Source: DATKFM01 sp046154965 (lineage in GTDB: Bacteria > Pseudomonadota > Alphaproteobacteria > Dongiales > Dongiaceae). Taken from it: a stretch of 64,000 nucleotides of DNA. Shown here in pieces: positions 8,976 to 18,571 of this stretch (position 1 is its first letter; each line of letters starts with the position of its first letter). Below the pieces are notes generated by a model. The model ran no database searches. It saw only the letters and a program-made list of their open reading frames with translations, and was not told where the DNA came from. The position numbers and the translations under genes are program-made. The stretch is from the NCBI GenBank assembly GCA_046154965.1, contig JBJXDY010000027.1, positions 1 to 64,000 of the forward strand, read 5' to 3'.

Positions 8976-9067
8976 TTTACTAAAGCGAAAGCCAGAATCC
9001 TTTAATAACGGATTTCCTATTAAAGCGAATGGTTATATCCTTTAATAAGACTGAAGCTAGTTAAAGG
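8976..9067 (+). promoter_or_regulatory. Array of five repeated operator-like sites upstream of fic
   Basis: Five copies of a CTTTAATA-like core lie in 92 bp. Forward copies are CTTTAATAA at 9000-9008 and 9040-9048. Inverted copies are TTTACTAAAG at 8976-8985, CTATTAAAG at 9017-9025 and CTAGTTAAAG at 9057-9066. They form two near-identical dyads (9000-9025 and 9040-9066) exactly 40 bp apart, and the last inverted copy overlaps the AAAGGA that serves as Shine-Dalgarno for fic. The obvious candidate ligand is the winged-helix domain at the C-terminus of the Fic protein itself; that is inference. Confidence 0.6.
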
Positions 9068-9079
9068 ATGTCCTCAGCC

Positions 9080-10255
9080 ATGGCGCAGGACCTTTCACCT
9101 CGGATCGGCCGCTCCATCGACACCGCCGCCGGCGGTGAGCGGGTACGCGCCTATCTGCCGCCGGACCTGCCGCCTGTGCCGCCGCTGAATCTTGCCCCAA
9201 TGTACGGCTTGATCGAGGAAGCAAACCAAGCGCTCGGCCGGCTCGACGGCGCGACTTCGGTGCTGCCGGACACCTCGCTGTTTCTGTACATGTATGTGCG
9301 GAAGGAAGCGCTGCTGTCGTCGCAGATCGAAGGCACGCAATCCTCGCTCTCGGATCTCCTGCTGTTCGAGGCCGACGAGATTCCCGCGGTGCCTCTCGAT
9401 GACGTGCGCGACGTCTCCAACTATGTGTCGGCAATGCATCATGGGCTAGAGCGGATGCGCGGCGGCTTTCCCTTATCGTTGCGGTTGATCCGGGAGATCC
9501 ACGCGATCCTCCTGGCGAAAGGCCACGGCGAGAGCAAGCTGCCCGGCGAGTTTCGCCGCAGCCAGAACTGGATCGGCGGCACGCGGCCCGGCAATGCCGC
9601 CTTTGTGCCGCCGCCAGCGGACCGGGTCGAGCCGCTGATGGGCGAACTCGAAAAATTCCTGCACAGGGATACGCCGGAGATTCCCACGGTCATCAAAGCC
9701 GGCCTCGCCCATGTACAGTTCGAAACCATCCATCCGTTCCTGGACGGCAATGGGCGGCTCGGGCGCCTGCTGATCACGCTGTTCCTGTGCGAACGGAAGG
9801 TGCTGGGCGAGCCGCTGCTCTATCTCAGCCTGTTCCTGAAGAGCCATCGCGAGGAGTACTACGAGCTCCTGATGCGCGTGCGGCAGGCGGGCGATTGGGA
9901 AAGCTGGCTGCAATTCTTCCTCACGGGCGTGCGCGACACCGCGAACCAGGCGGCGGATACGGCGCGGCGCATTCTGGCGCTGTTCGACAGCGACCGCGCC
10001 AGGATCGAGCCGCTGGGCCGCAAGGCCGCTTCGGCGATCCGCCTGCACATCCTGCTGCGGCGCAATCCCCTGCTATCGGTCCGCGAGGCATCGAAGCAAT
10101 TGCAACTGTCGCAGCCCACTGTGACGGCGGCGCTGCGCCATCTCGCGGAGCTCGGCATCGTGCGCGAGATCACCGGCCGCAAGCGGAGGCGGCTGTTCCG
10201 GTATGAGGCCTATGTGCGCCTGCTGAGCGAGGGGACGGAGCCGCTGGAGAGGTGA
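9080..10255 (+). CDS. Fic-family protein with C-terminal winged helix
   Basis: A 391-residue Fic (AMPylase-fold) protein. The catalytic loop is HPFLDGNGRLGR at ~218-229, fully matching the active HxFx(D/E)GNGRxxR pattern. An inhibitory-helix motif, SSQIEG at ~80-85, fits the (S/T)xxxE(G/N) autoinhibition signature placed N-terminal to the Fic core (class II). The N-terminus (YLPPDLPPVPPLNL) is the usual Fic_N segment, and residues ~320-380 form a helix-turn-helix (SVREASKQLQLSQPTVTAALRHL). The ATG at 9080 is preferred over one at 9068, because AAAGGA ends 11 nt before 9080 but abuts 9068. It is monocistronic. Family members transfer AMP to target proteins or remove it; the target here is unknown. 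The winged helix and the operator array upstream suggest autoregulation. Confidence 0.92.
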   Translation: MAQDLSPRIGRSIDTAAGGERVRAYLPPDLPPVPPLNLAPMYGLIEEANQALGRLDGATSVLPDTSLFLYMYVRKEALLSSQIEGTQSSLSDLLLFEADEIPAVPLDDVRDVSNYVSAMHHGLERMRGGFPLSLRLIREIHAILLAKGHGESKLPGEFRRSQNWIGGTRPGNAAFVPPPADRVEPLMGELEKFLHRDTPEIPTVIKAGLAHVQFETIHPFLDGNGRLGRLLITLFLCERKVLGEPLLYLSLFLKSHREEYYELLMRVRQAGDWESWLQFFLTGVRDTANQAADTARRILALFDSDRARIEPLGRKAASAIRLHILLRRNPLLSVREASKQLQLSQPTVTAALRHLAELGIVREITGRKRRRLFRYEAYVRLLSEGTEPLER

Positions 10256-10925
10256 AAGCGGCGGCGCGATGAGCGTCGGTAGGGTAGCGGCCTAGAGGCC
10301 GGTAGGGGTCAGAAACTACGGTGGGGCGGATAAACTGACTCTGATCCCAATTCCAATCTTGTGCAGGCAATCTTCGCAACCGGCGGTTAGTCATTCCTGT
10401 TTCTCCGCGCACGTCACGTCGCCGATAGCATTGCTCGCAATTCGGCATTTGCAAACTGCTCGACCAAGAGCTGCACCCAGGCATTTGTGTATACATAGTC
10501 ACCGTGAGCTCGAACATAGGCGCAGTATTGCGGCTTGGTTTCCTCTAGCTTTGCAGCGTCCCCTGGTGGACGCACTTTGAAGTCATAGTTGCCATTTGGG
10601 TTCCATGCAGCAAGCTGGAGCACGTCAAGTGTCGCGAGCAGCGGTGATTGCCGCCACCAGCGTCGCCAACGTCCGTTGGGGTCAGGTGCGGCCCTCGTGG
10701 CGATGGCCGCAGCACGACCGTAGCTGGGGGTGGAGCGGACATTGACAGACTGGAGGTGGGTCGGCTGCGACTGGGTCCCAACGGTTGCGATGGAACCCCT
10801 CCGACGGGGCGCAGGTCCGGGGAAGGTAAGATGGATGCAGTTCAGTGTGTGCTCGGGGCGCGTACTCTCGGCAGAAACCACGACAACATGTCAGCTAACG
10901 CGTTGTTCGCCGCCACAGTCCCGAG
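10256..10925. other. Gene-poor spacer with a possible gene remnant
   Basis: About 670 nt between fic and the dioxygenase-like gene. The only stretch that looks protein-like is on the minus strand at roughly 10414-10632, translating to ~70 residues with LAAWNPNGNYDFKV, followed by KPQYCAYVRAHGDYVYTNAWVQLLVEQF. It lacks a credible start of its own and I do not recognise a family; it could be the tail of a degraded gene. No tRNA, repeat array or terminator was recognised. Confidence 0.25.
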
Positions 10926-11747
10926 CTACGTCAGAAGCGCCATGGGGCTGCCGACATCGACGACACCGATGCCCCCATGGGCCTTGTAACCCAGTATTTC
11001 TTGAACCCGTTTCGGCATTGCGCGCACGGTTTCGATGGGAACGGTGAGGAAGGTGTTCTCCTCGGTGCGCAGCCAACCTACGACGAAGCCGAAGAACATG
11101 CCGCGCCGCCACTGGTCGGTCGTCGTGTTGGCACCACCGCCATGCATGGTGGTGCCAAGATAGAGTAGCGCCGAGCCCGCCAGCATCTCGGCCCTCTTGA
11201 TCTCATGCGGCTGCGCTACCCTTTCGGGATCCCAGAGGTGGCTGCCAGGCACTACCTGGGTCGCGCCGTTCTCCACCGTGAAGTCGGTGAGCGCGAACAT
11301 CGCCTCGACCTGCAACTGAGGTTTCGGAGGCTTCAAGTGGGGCCAGGCATCCTCGTCGCGGTGCAGGAGCTGGGCGTTCTCACCTGGGCCGATCTGGATT
11401 AGCTGCCCGGTGTTCAACAGGTAGTCATAGCAGTTAGGCAGCAGGAGTTCGTCGGCGATGCGGGTCATGAACGAAGACTCCAGAATCGTCCAGAACGTCC
11501 TCGACTTCGCCGGCAGACCGTCGATCCGGATCGTCCGCTTGCCGTAGAACTCCACGAAGAAATCTTCGGTGGGATTACGGAGCCCGGGCGCCGTCCCGGC
11601 GATGGCAACATCGAGTTCGCGGTTGATAGAGGCCAGCTGTTGCGCAGAGAGTGCGTTCGTCACGACCGCCGCGCCGTCGCGACGCAAAACCACGGCCATA
11701 TCTTTGGCGGATGTCGAGGAATCGATCTGCTCCAACTGATTTGTCAT
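10926..11747 (-). CDS. Phytanoyl-CoA dioxygenase (PhyH)-like Fe(II)/2-oxoglutarate oxygenase
   Basis: A 273-residue protein of the PhyH superfamily of non-haem iron oxygenases that hydroxylate small molecules with 2-oxoglutarate as co-substrate. The HxD half of the iron site is LLHRDEDAWPHL, and the distal His is in TMHGGGANTT, followed by RRGMFFGFVVGWLRTEEN where the 2-oxoglutarate-binding Arg would be. ALTDFTVENGATQVVPGSHLW is the characteristic region between them. The frame is open 78 codons further upstream, but the ATG at 11747 has AGGA 5 nt before it and matches the start of the fold. It is alone between two gene-poor spacers, so context gives no substrate. Confidence 0.82.
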   Translation of the reverse strand: MTNQLEQIDSSTSAKDMAVVLRRDGAAVVTNALSAQQLASINRELDVAIAGTAPGLRNPTEDFFVEFYGKRTIRIDGLPAKSRTFWTILESSFMTRIADELLLPNCYDYLLNTGQLIQIGPGENAQLLHRDEDAWPHLKPPKPQLQVEAMFALTDFTVENGATQVVPGSHLWDPERVAQPHEIKRAEMLAGSALLYLGTTMHGGGANTTTDQWRRGMFFGFVVGWLRTEENTFLTVPIETVRAMPKRVQEILGYKAHGGIGVVDVGSPMALLT

Positions 11748-12401
11748 GCCGTCCTGCTCCCGTCTCCGATTGGCCCCGATACGCGCAATCCATGGTCCCC
11801 TGAAACTCCGACCACCCTGATCCTCGCGTGCACTACGCGAGCCAGCAACAGGCTCGAGCATCGCATAGCGGTTCCTCGCGCGCGCGGGGGGTGCCACGGG
11901 CATAAACTTGGTGATGTCCGCTTGACCCCCAAGAGCCGCCGCTCTCATGCCCCTGACCGCACTTCGGTTCTTAGCCGACATTCCCCGGATGAACCCTGGT
12001 TCCGAGCATCAAGGTATCCATATGGCTTCCATGAGGCAAACTGGGCCGCGTTGAGCAACCGTGATTGCCGCTGCTCACCGCTAGGAGCGTCACCAACGGC
12101 CGTCTCGGGCTGCTGATCGCTTCGTTTCCCGTCAACAAGGCGCACTCCTCCCGTCGTTGCCCTTATCGCCGATACCACGCGTGTCACGCCGGAGACGGCG
12201 GCGGCCTCCCCGCCGGAAGGATTCCACCATGGGACGGTTCTCGGCGGTCATGCCGTAGACGCCGGCTGCGTCCTCCAGCACCGGCATCAGGCCCTGTTCG
12301 GCATTCTGCTTTTCGCCGCAGATCGGGCTCCGCGCGTGGCCGGCGGGCATAACGGCTGCCGCCACCGCAGCGCACTGACCGAGCCGGGCGATACCGCGCG
12401 G
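11748..12401. other. Gene-poor spacer
   Basis: About 650 nt without a supported gene. Minus-strand frames at 12187-11945 and 12365-12132 (for example DAAGVYGMTAENRPMVESF) look like debris rather than genes: no family recognised, no ribosome binding sites, and composition drifting. No hairpin terminator with a T-run was seen downstream of the flanking genes. Confidence 0.3.
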
Positions 12402-13370
12402 CTATTTCCATTCGAACCGGTCGCCCGGCTCCAGCTTCGACTTGAAGCCGGATCTTAGGATCGCCTGTGCTTTCGCATCGCCCTTCACATAGGCGTCGAA
12501 GAACAACAGAGCGGCTTGTTCGACCGCATGGGTGTAACGCGTCTCGACTTCCTTGCCATGGGCATGGGGCCCGTGCTCAAGGCCCGAGAACGAATTGTGA
12601 TCGGCATCCTCGAGCACGAGCAAGTACTGATCCGGGATCTTGAGCGTCCGGTAGGGCAGCGTTCGTCGCACAGGATCGAACTCCGGATTGCCGGGCACCG
12701 CATTGCCGTCCTTGGTTCCCGTCGCGTGAAAGAGCGGAATGTCGATGTCGCGATAGAGCTGGGTGAGATTCCCGCCTTGGATCGGCACATTCGGGCTCAT
12801 CACAAAGCCGGCCTTTATGCGCGGGTCTTTGAAGAACCATTGCCCGCCGGGTCCCATTCGCTGGCCCGCCGCGACCATTGTGGAGACGCCGCCATAGGAA
12901 TGGCCGGCCATTCCGATCCGCTGCGCATCGATGTGACCGGCCAACGGCCCCTTTGCATTGAGCCCGGCGAGTTCGTCAACGGCAAACGGCAGATCCTGAA
13001 ACCGCGCCTGAGCCGCATCGCTGTCCCACATGCCCCGGCGCAAGGCGGCATAGACGCCGCTCAGCGTCGACTCGCGCGCCCAAAGCGAAACGTCCGTTCC
13101 CGGATGCTGCAGATGAATGGAAATGTATCCATGCTGAGCGAGGTGGCGTCCGAGATAGGGCATGCTGTCGCGCGAGCCGCCGATGCCGTGGGAGACGAAA
13201 ATCACCGGATACGCGCCGACCAGCGGCTCCGGCGCATAAATGCGATAGGGCACGTCGCGGCCGCGCGGGCCATCGTGCAAGACACCATCCGTCATCGAAT
13301 AGCCCCCCAAGGCCGGCCCCGCGGCTAGCCAAACTGCAAGAGCGACGGCAAGCAAGGTCCGCGATCTCAT
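12402..13370 (-). CDS. Secreted alpha/beta hydrolase, platelet-activating-factor acetylhydrolase/dienelactone hydrolase-like
   Basis: A 322-residue exported hydrolase. Residues 1-~21 form a signal peptide (MRSRTLLAVALAVWLAAGPA). The nucleophile elbow is AGHSYGGVS, preceded by the oxyanion-side strand VIFVSHGIGGSRDSM; the acidic residue and His are in VLEDADHNSFSG. LVGAYPVIFVSHG and the long insert match PAF-acetylhydrolase-type esterases. The start at 13370 is chosen because it gives the signal peptide; the frame extends upstream without a better start. It is divergent from the ATP-grasp gene (101 nt between starts), so the two may share a control region. Substrate unknown. Confidence 0.8.
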   Translation of the reverse strand: MRSRTLLAVALAVWLAAGPALGGYSMTDGVLHDGPRGRDVPYRIYAPEPLVGAYPVIFVSHGIGGSRDSMPYLGRHLAQHGYISIHLQHPGTDVSLWARESTLSGVYAALRRGMWDSDAAQARFQDLPFAVDELAGLNAKGPLAGHIDAQRIGMAGHSYGGVSTMVAAGQRMGPGGQWFFKDPRIKAGFVMSPNVPIQGGNLTQLYRDIDIPLFHATGTKDGNAVPGNPEFDPVRRTLPYRTLKIPDQYLLVLEDADHNSFSGLEHGPHAHGKEVETRYTHAVEQAALLFFDAYVKGDAKAQAILRSGFKSKLEPGDRFEWK

Positions 13371-13471
13371 GAATGCCTGCTTTCCGTTGGACCGGAGTTT
13401 TCTTTGTTCATAAGCTATACAACACTTCTTGACTTGGGTTTGGATCGCAAGATCGACCCGGTAAGCCTTGG

Positions 13472-14509
13472 ATGACCATGCCGCCTGAAATTGCGAACTG
13501 CCTCTTGAGCCCAACTCCGAAAGAACTCGGAGAAACCCGCGTGCTCTTTCTCGCCCGCCATGCGACGGATTCAAGCCCCGAGCGGCTGGCACAGTACGGC
13601 TACCATGTCGTTTACCACCAAATCCTGCTGGAGACGCTCAGAAACATGGGGCTGGACGTGACGCCGGCCGGGGAACTCGATGCACTCTTCGGATCAATCG
13701 ATTTCGGCTTTCTCTACGCCATACACTCCCACGCCATCTTCGATGGTCATGAGCTGCTTGCGCCCTCGATCGCGGCTTTTCGCGGCGTGCCGTGTCTTGG
13801 GCCGGCTGCGCCCATGAGGGCGCTCTCCGAGGACAAGGTCTTGGCGAAACATCTGGCGCGGTCCATCGGCATCGATGTGGCCGAGCACATGGTGATCGAT
13901 CCGCATTCGCCGGCCGGGAAAAGTCATGCATTGCGCGGAAGCTGGATCCTCAAGCCACGCGGCGGCATTGCCTCCGATGCGATCATGAAGATCGACCATC
14001 CGAAGGACTGGCCGGCCGCGCTGGCGAGCGCGGCGGATCCGCGCCATGAGGGCCGCGAGTTCATTGCCGAGGAATTCGTGCCCGGCCTCAATCTGACGGT
14101 TGGGGTGATCGAAGGATTTCCGCCAAAGACCTTCTCCGTCTTTGAAGAGCAAGGCCGCGAAGGCGACAATGTTCTGACCAAGGAGGGGAAACGGGGCTTT
14201 ACAGCGAACTATAGCTCCGCCCCCTATAACGGGCCGGGAGCTTCAGAAGCCCAGGACGTCGCGGCCGTGTTGGCTGCCGAGATGTCGCCATTCGATTATG
14301 CGCGGTTCGATTTTCGCTATGATCCAGGCACGGAGCGGCTTGTGTTTCTTGAAGTCAACATGGCCTGCAACATGGCGCCGGCTTCGGTGATCGCCCAAGC
14401 GGCGCTCGAGCACGGCATCACCTACGAGCAGCTCGTCGCTCACGTCTTCACCTACAGTCTGAGACGGCAAGGAAACCGCCGGCGGCAGCCATCCGGGTCA
14501 AAAACCTAA
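13472..14509 (+). CDS. ATP-grasp enzyme, D-alanine-D-alanine ligase-like
   Basis: A 345-residue ATP-grasp protein. Seen: FLYAIHSHAIFDGHELLAP and GVPCLGPAAPMRALSEDK in the N-terminal domains, SWILKPRGGIASDAI (ATP-binding lysine and glycine-rich loop), EFIAEEFVPGLNLTVGVIEG, and DFRYDPGTERLVFLEVNMACNM, where the Glu and Asn would bind Mg-ATP. The order and spacing resemble D-Ala-D-Ala ligase, but the N-terminal substrate region differs and it is not near cell-wall genes, so it may ligate another amino acid. The start is either 13472 or the ATG two codons on. It is convergent with, and overlaps by 4 nt, the DUF2332 gene. Confidence 0.75.
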   Translation: MTMPPEIANCLLSPTPKELGETRVLFLARHATDSSPERLAQYGYHVVYHQILLETLRNMGLDVTPAGELDALFGSIDFGFLYAIHSHAIFDGHELLAPSIAAFRGVPCLGPAAPMRALSEDKVLAKHLARSIGIDVAEHMVIDPHSPAGKSHALRGSWILKPRGGIASDAIMKIDHPKDWPAALASAADPRHEGREFIAEEFVPGLNLTVGVIEGFPPKTFSVFEEQGREGDNVLTKEGKRGFTANYSSAPYNGPGASEAQDVAAVLAAEMSPFDYARFDFRYDPGTERLVFLEVNMACNMAPASVIAQAALEHGITYEQLVAHVFTYSLRRQGNRRRQPSGSKT

Positions 14510-15573
14510 CCCTGTTTCCATTCGATCCAAAGCCCGTGCGGATCACAGACGGCGAATGATTGGCCGGCGCACTCGCCGTTCATGTAGCGATAAATCCACA
14601 GGGTCGTGACCGTCTCGAGCGGATTTTGGCCGGAGACTTCGCCCTCGATCGTGACCCGCCAGACCGGAGCGCTTTTGCTCGCTTCAAGCAAGATCTTGTC
14701 GATGCTCTGATGCTGATCGCGGTTGAGCTGATAAGCCATGACCGTATGGTAGACGCAGCGCGCCTGATCGCGCGGGATGCCGGCGAGGGCCTCCTGCAGA
14801 TTGGCTATCGCATCGCCGGGGACGATCCTGACGGGATGCCTTGCAATAATGTCGAGAGCGCCTTCGAGCCTGCGGATCCGGTCGACGCGCTCGGGCCAGA
14901 CAAGCGCTTTGAGCCACTGCCGCTCGGATTCCTGGCTAACATCAATCGGGCTTAGTTCCAGGCCCATGCGCGTTCCGACGGGAGGCGGGGCGACCGCCAG
15001 CCAGGGCACGCCCGTGCCCTTCAAGTTGCACGAGATGATCAGGCTAGAGTTCAGGCGCCGCTGCAGGCGTGGCGCATTGGCATCGTCCAGATACCGGTAG
15101 CCATAGCGATCGAAGTTGAGATTGAGCCCGGCGCTGGAGCCGATCTCAATGAGGCCAAGAGCGGCCCCGGCTTCGCCCGCGATGATTTCAAAGGCCGGCG
15201 CCAGTAATGCGCTGCGCCCGACTTCATTTGTGTTTGTCACGCGCTTGGCGATTATCGAAGTGAGCTCGGTTTCCTTGGAGAGGCAAAACTCGCGAAATCG
15301 CTCGAATGCGTCGTCGTCGACAGGCCGCGAGCCGCCGAGGCTCGGGTAATAGTCCCGCAAGGCGTGCTGCTCGCCGCCGAGAAGCAGGTAATGGACCGCG
15401 CCAAATATGAGATTTGCCGCGGGCTGGCCGCGGCGGCGCCGCGCAGCCAGGCGATGAATCGCATCATCGCCCGCGATGCCGAGCGACAGGCGTTCATAGA
15501 GCGGCGATCCGCCCCGGCGGGATTCGTTTGCAAAGAAGCGGTAGTAGTCGGCATAGGTTTCAAAGACGGACAT
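14506..15573 (-). CDS. DUF2332 family protein
   Basis: A 355-residue protein of the DUF2332 family, whose function is not established. Features typical of the family: FANESRRGGSPLYERLSLGIA near the start, then LIFGAVHYLLLGGEQHALRDYYPS, TNTNEVGRSALLAPAF, LIEIGSSAGLNLNFDRYGY and CVYHTVMAYQL. The GSSAGLNL segment resembles a methyltransferase glycine motif, which is suggestive only. No signal peptide or membrane segment. The ATG at 15573 fits the family start. Its 3' end overlaps the ATP-grasp gene by 4 nt on the opposite strand. Confidence 0.82.
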   Translation of the reverse strand: MSVFETYADYYRFFANESRRGGSPLYERLSLGIAGDDAIHRLAARRRRGQPAANLIFGAVHYLLLGGEQHALRDYYPSLGGSRPVDDDAFERFREFCLSKETELTSIIAKRVTNTNEVGRSALLAPAFEIIAGEAGAALGLIEIGSSAGLNLNFDRYGYRYLDDANAPRLQRRLNSSLIISCNLKGTGVPWLAVAPPPVGTRMGLELSPIDVSQESERQWLKALVWPERVDRIRRLEGALDIIARHPVRIVPGDAIANLQEALAGIPRDQARCVYHTVMAYQLNRDQHQSIDKILLEASKSAPVWRVTIEGEVSGQNPLETVTTLWIYRYMNGECAGQSFAVCDPHGLWIEWKQG

Positions 15574-16216
15574 CGGGAATCAATCGCTTGGCCAAGAGGA
15601 AAAAGAGCCGGTCAGCTTGACCGGGGCGCCTAACGGCTTCGTTGGCCCGCCCCGGCTGAGTAATCTGATTCTAGTGTTAGCCCAGGGATGTTCCAAACTG
15701 CTTGGGATTGGGGGGCCGGAAACGGCGCCTGCTTTCGACCATTAGGGGCCCGTTTGGCGCGATAAGGCACTTGCTTGCAACGCCTATTCTCGAACCGTGC
15801 GTTTCGGGCAGATCATGAAGTAAGCTCATGTTCGGTTGACTGTCTTCGATGCCGAGGCTGGTATCCGCGGAATCTTCCGGCCGGTGAGGCAACTGCGCGC
15901 CGGGAGCTTCGTCACACTGAGCCACGCGCACAGCCGCCAGACGAGAATCCCAACCGGATTTGCCGACTGATCCTGCTATCAAGCAGTCATATCGGGCGGA
16001 AGTAAAGAACCGGAAAACACAATGTGATCAGCAGGACCGCCGGCGACCGCATCCGGAGAACGTTAACGGACTGATATCGCTTTCGGTTTAGGCTTTGCGT
16101 ACCGGGACTTCCCACATTTGGCGCCCTGGCCGCAGGCCGCTCGACGGCGACAAGAACGCCAAGGCCGCTCACTGCCGAAAGCCGGCTTCAGCGGCTCCGA
16201 CGAGGCGTTCGCGGCT
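15574..16216. other. Gene-poor spacer upstream of the DUF2332 gene
   Basis: About 640 nt with no supported gene. Short frames on both strands (for example minus 15982-15677) show no recognisable family and no plausible ribosome binding site. The AT-richer part around 15960-16090 could hold a promoter, but I see no clear -35/-10 pair. Confidence 0.3.
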
Positions 16217-16621
16217 TCAGGATCGAGTGCCCTCCATCCGCAGGGATTTACCCTCGAAATGGGCGCCGGCTTCGATCCCCAGGGTCTGGTGCGTCACGTC
16301 GCCCACCAGCTTGGCGGTCTTGGCCAGAGTCACCGACTGCCCCTTGAGCTGGCCGTTGAACGAGCCATGGACGCGGACGCTGTTGCTGGAAACGGTGCCG
16401 CGCACCTTGGCACCCTCGCCGATGGTAAGGGTGCCGCTCTGGACGTCGCCCTCGACCTCGCCATCGATCTGGATGTCGCCGTTGCAGATCAGGTCGCCCT
16501 TGATCTTGAGGTCGCGGCCGATGATGGACGGCGCCCCGTTGCCGTTGCTCCGCTGCGCCGGGTCCAGTCTCGTCATCGGAGTCGATTCGGGGGTAACAGC
16601 CTTGTTATCTCGCGAGAACAT
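16217..16621 (-). CDS. Bactofilin (polymer-forming cytoskeletal protein)
   Basis: A 134-residue bactofilin. These proteins polymerise without nucleotide into filaments that anchor cell-wall enzymes, stalk or polar machinery. The central beta-helix core is visible from ~35 to 125 as repeated short glycine-turn units: IKGDLICNGDIQIDGEVEGD, then SGTLTIGEGAKVRGTV and LAKTAKLVGDV. The tails are disordered and polar, as usual. The ATG at 16621 is chosen because GGAGG lies 8 nt upstream; an ATG five codons earlier lacks one. It is not linked to other morphogenesis genes here. Confidence 0.9.
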   Translation of the reverse strand: MFSRDNKAVTPESTPMTRLDPAQRSNGNGAPSIIGRDLKIKGDLICNGDIQIDGEVEGDVQSGTLTIGEGAKVRGTVSSNSVRVHGSFNGQLKGQSVTLAKTAKLVGDVTHQTLGIEAGAHFEGKSLRMEGTRS

Positions 16622-16783
16622 GTTTCCAGCCTCCACATCGCTAATGGGACGTCCTGTGTCCGGCCGTTAGTTTTGGGGAAACATAGTTAAGGGGTCGTAA
16701 AGACGAGGGGCAACGGCCCACATTTCCCGGTGGATAACCGGGTACGTCCGGGCCTCTATGGTTCAAAGTAGAAGATCACGGGA

Positions 16784-18571
16784 TCACACCAGCGAGTTGA
16801 AGTCATCCAGCAGCGCCGCGATTCGGCCGGAGTCGGACTGGTCCATGATGGTCCGCGCGCAGCGGGTGGCGGCCAGCAGATCGATGGCGCGGATGCGCTG
16901 TTTCACCCGCGGCAGGGAGTTGGCGGCCATCGAGAGCTCGCGGATGCCCAGGCCCATCAGCAATGCCGCATAACGGGGATCGCCGGCGATCTCGCCGCAG
17001 ACGCTGATGGGGATGCGGGCGCGGAGCGCGGCCTCGGTGGCGAACTGGATCAGCCTGAGCACCGCTGGATGCAGCGGGTTGTAGAGCGGCGCCACCTGCT
17101 CGTCGCCGCGGTCGATGGCCAGGGTATACATGGTGAGGTCGTTGGTGCCGATGGCGAAGAAATCGGCGACCTGGGCCAGCGCATCGGCGGCCAGGGCCGC
17201 GCCCGGCACCTCGATCATCGCGCCCAGCGGCGGCAGGGGATCGGCGATCCTCACGCCCCGGCGCTTCATGCGGCGCGCCAGCGACAGCAGGATCTCGCGC
17301 ACCTGCTTGATCTCCGACACCGAGGAGATCATCGGCAGGAGGATGCGCAGAGGCCCGGATGCGCCGGCGCGCAGGATGGCGCCGAGCTGGGCCTCCAGCA
17401 GTTCCGGCTCCTTCAGCGACAGCCTGATGGCGCGCAGTCCGAGCGCCGGATTGGCGGCATGGCCGTGGCGGTCGGCCAGGGCCGCCGCCAGCTTGTCGCC
17501 GCCGACATCCAGGGTGCGCACGGTCATCGGCCTTCCGTCGAGGGCGCGCATGAGGGCGCGCAGGGCCTGGTACTGCTCTTCCTCGTCCGGCAGGTCGGAG
17601 CGGTTCATATAGAGGAACTCGGTGCGCAGCAGGCCGACGCCTTCGGCGCCCGCGGCGACCGCCAGCTCCGCCTCGCGCGGCAGCTCCACATTGGCCATCA
17701 GTGTGGCCGCCGTGCCGTCGCGGGTGACGGCGGGCAGGCGGCGCAGGCTGGCGAGCTGGCGCTGGGCGCGCTCGAAGTCCATTCGCCGCTCGCGATAGGC
17801 CGCGAGCGTCACCGGTTTCGGGCGGATGACGACGCGGCCGGCGCTGCCGTCGATGATCACGATGTCGCCGGTCTGCACTTCGAGCACCAGCTGCGCCAGG
17901 CCGAGCACGGCCGGCAGGCCCAGGGACCGCGCCATGATGGCGGTGTGGCTCTCCGAGCCGCCGATGGCGGTGGCGAAGCCGCCCACATGGGCCGGGTCCA
18001 TCAGCGCGGTGTCGGCGGGCGACAGCTCCTCGGCGATGATGATGCTGCCTTCAGGCAGCTTGGAGAAGGCCTGATAGGGGCTCTTGGTCAGGTTGCGGAT
18101 CAGGCGGTCGCCCACTTCGCGGATGTCATCGGCGCGCGCGGCCAGATAAGCATCCTCGAGCTGGGCGAAGCTGTTGGCCACCTCGGAGATCTCGGCGCGG
18201 ACGGCGGCTTCGGCGTTGGCATGGGTTTCGGCGATGCGCTTCTCGACGCCGCGCACCACCCGGGAGCCCGTCAGCATCTGCAGCCGCGCATCCAGGAGGA
18301 AGCCGAGCTCTTCGGCCGCGGCGCCCGGCAGGTCGGCGGACTTGGTCTTCAGCTTGCGCAGTTGGCGCTGGGATTTCTCGACCGCATCCTTGAAACGCTC
18401 CAGCTCGGCCGACAGCTTGTCTTCATCCACCGTGTATTCGGGGATGTCGACGGAGCCCGCCTCCATCACATGGGCGGGGCCGATGGCGATGCCGAGCGAC
18501 ACGCCGAGCCCGTCGATGATGCGCTCGTGGGTCTTGCGCCTGGCGCCGCCGCGTTTTCTCTCACTCTTCAT
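16784..18571 (-). CDS. ptsP: PTS enzyme I (phosphoenolpyruvate-protein phosphotransferase)
   Basis: A 595-residue enzyme I that takes phosphate from PEP and passes it to HPr. The active-site His209 is in GGSESHTAIMARSLGLPAV. The PEP-binding barrel has VGLLRTEFLYMNR, TVRTLDVGGDK, IGTNDLTMYTLAIDR and VCGEIAGDP with its Cys. There is no N-terminal GAF domain, so it is the plain enzyme I rather than the nitrogen-PTS form, although the symbol ptsP is used widely for both. The start overlaps the end of ptsH by 11 nt, so the two are coupled. With EIIA-Man, HPr, RapZ and HprK and no sugar permease nearby, the system is regulatory. Confidence 0.95.
   Translation of the reverse strand: MKSERKRGGARRKTHERIIDGLGVSLGIAIGPAHVMEAGSVDIPEYTVDEDKLSAELERFKDAVEKSQRQLRKLKTKSADLPGAAAEELGFLLDARLQMLTGSRVVRGVEKRIAETHANAEAAVRAEISEVANSFAQLEDAYLAARADDIREVGDRLIRNLTKSPYQAFSKLPEGSIIIAEELSPADTALMDPAHVGGFATAIGGSESHTAIMARSLGLPAVLGLAQLVLEVQTGDIVIIDGSAGRVVIRPKPVTLAAYRERRMDFERAQRQLASLRRLPAVTRDGTAATLMANVELPREAELAVAAGAEGVGLLRTEFLYMNRSDLPDEEEQYQALRALMRALDGRPMTVRTLDVGGDKLAAALADRHGHAANPALGLRAIRLSLKEPELLEAQLGAILRAGASGPLRILLPMISSVSEIKQVREILLSLARRMKRRGVRIADPLPPLGAMIEVPGAALAADALAQVADFFAIGTNDLTMYTLAIDRGDEQVAPLYNPLHPAVLRLIQFATEAALRARIPISVCGEIAGDPRYAALLMGLGIRELSMAANSLPRVKQRIRAIDLLAATRCARTIMDQSDSGRIAALLDDFNSLV

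Noticed and set aside
10414..10881. 155-codon minus-strand frame after fic
   Set aside because: Only the last ~70 residues look protein-like; no start, no family. Kept as possible debris, not a gene.
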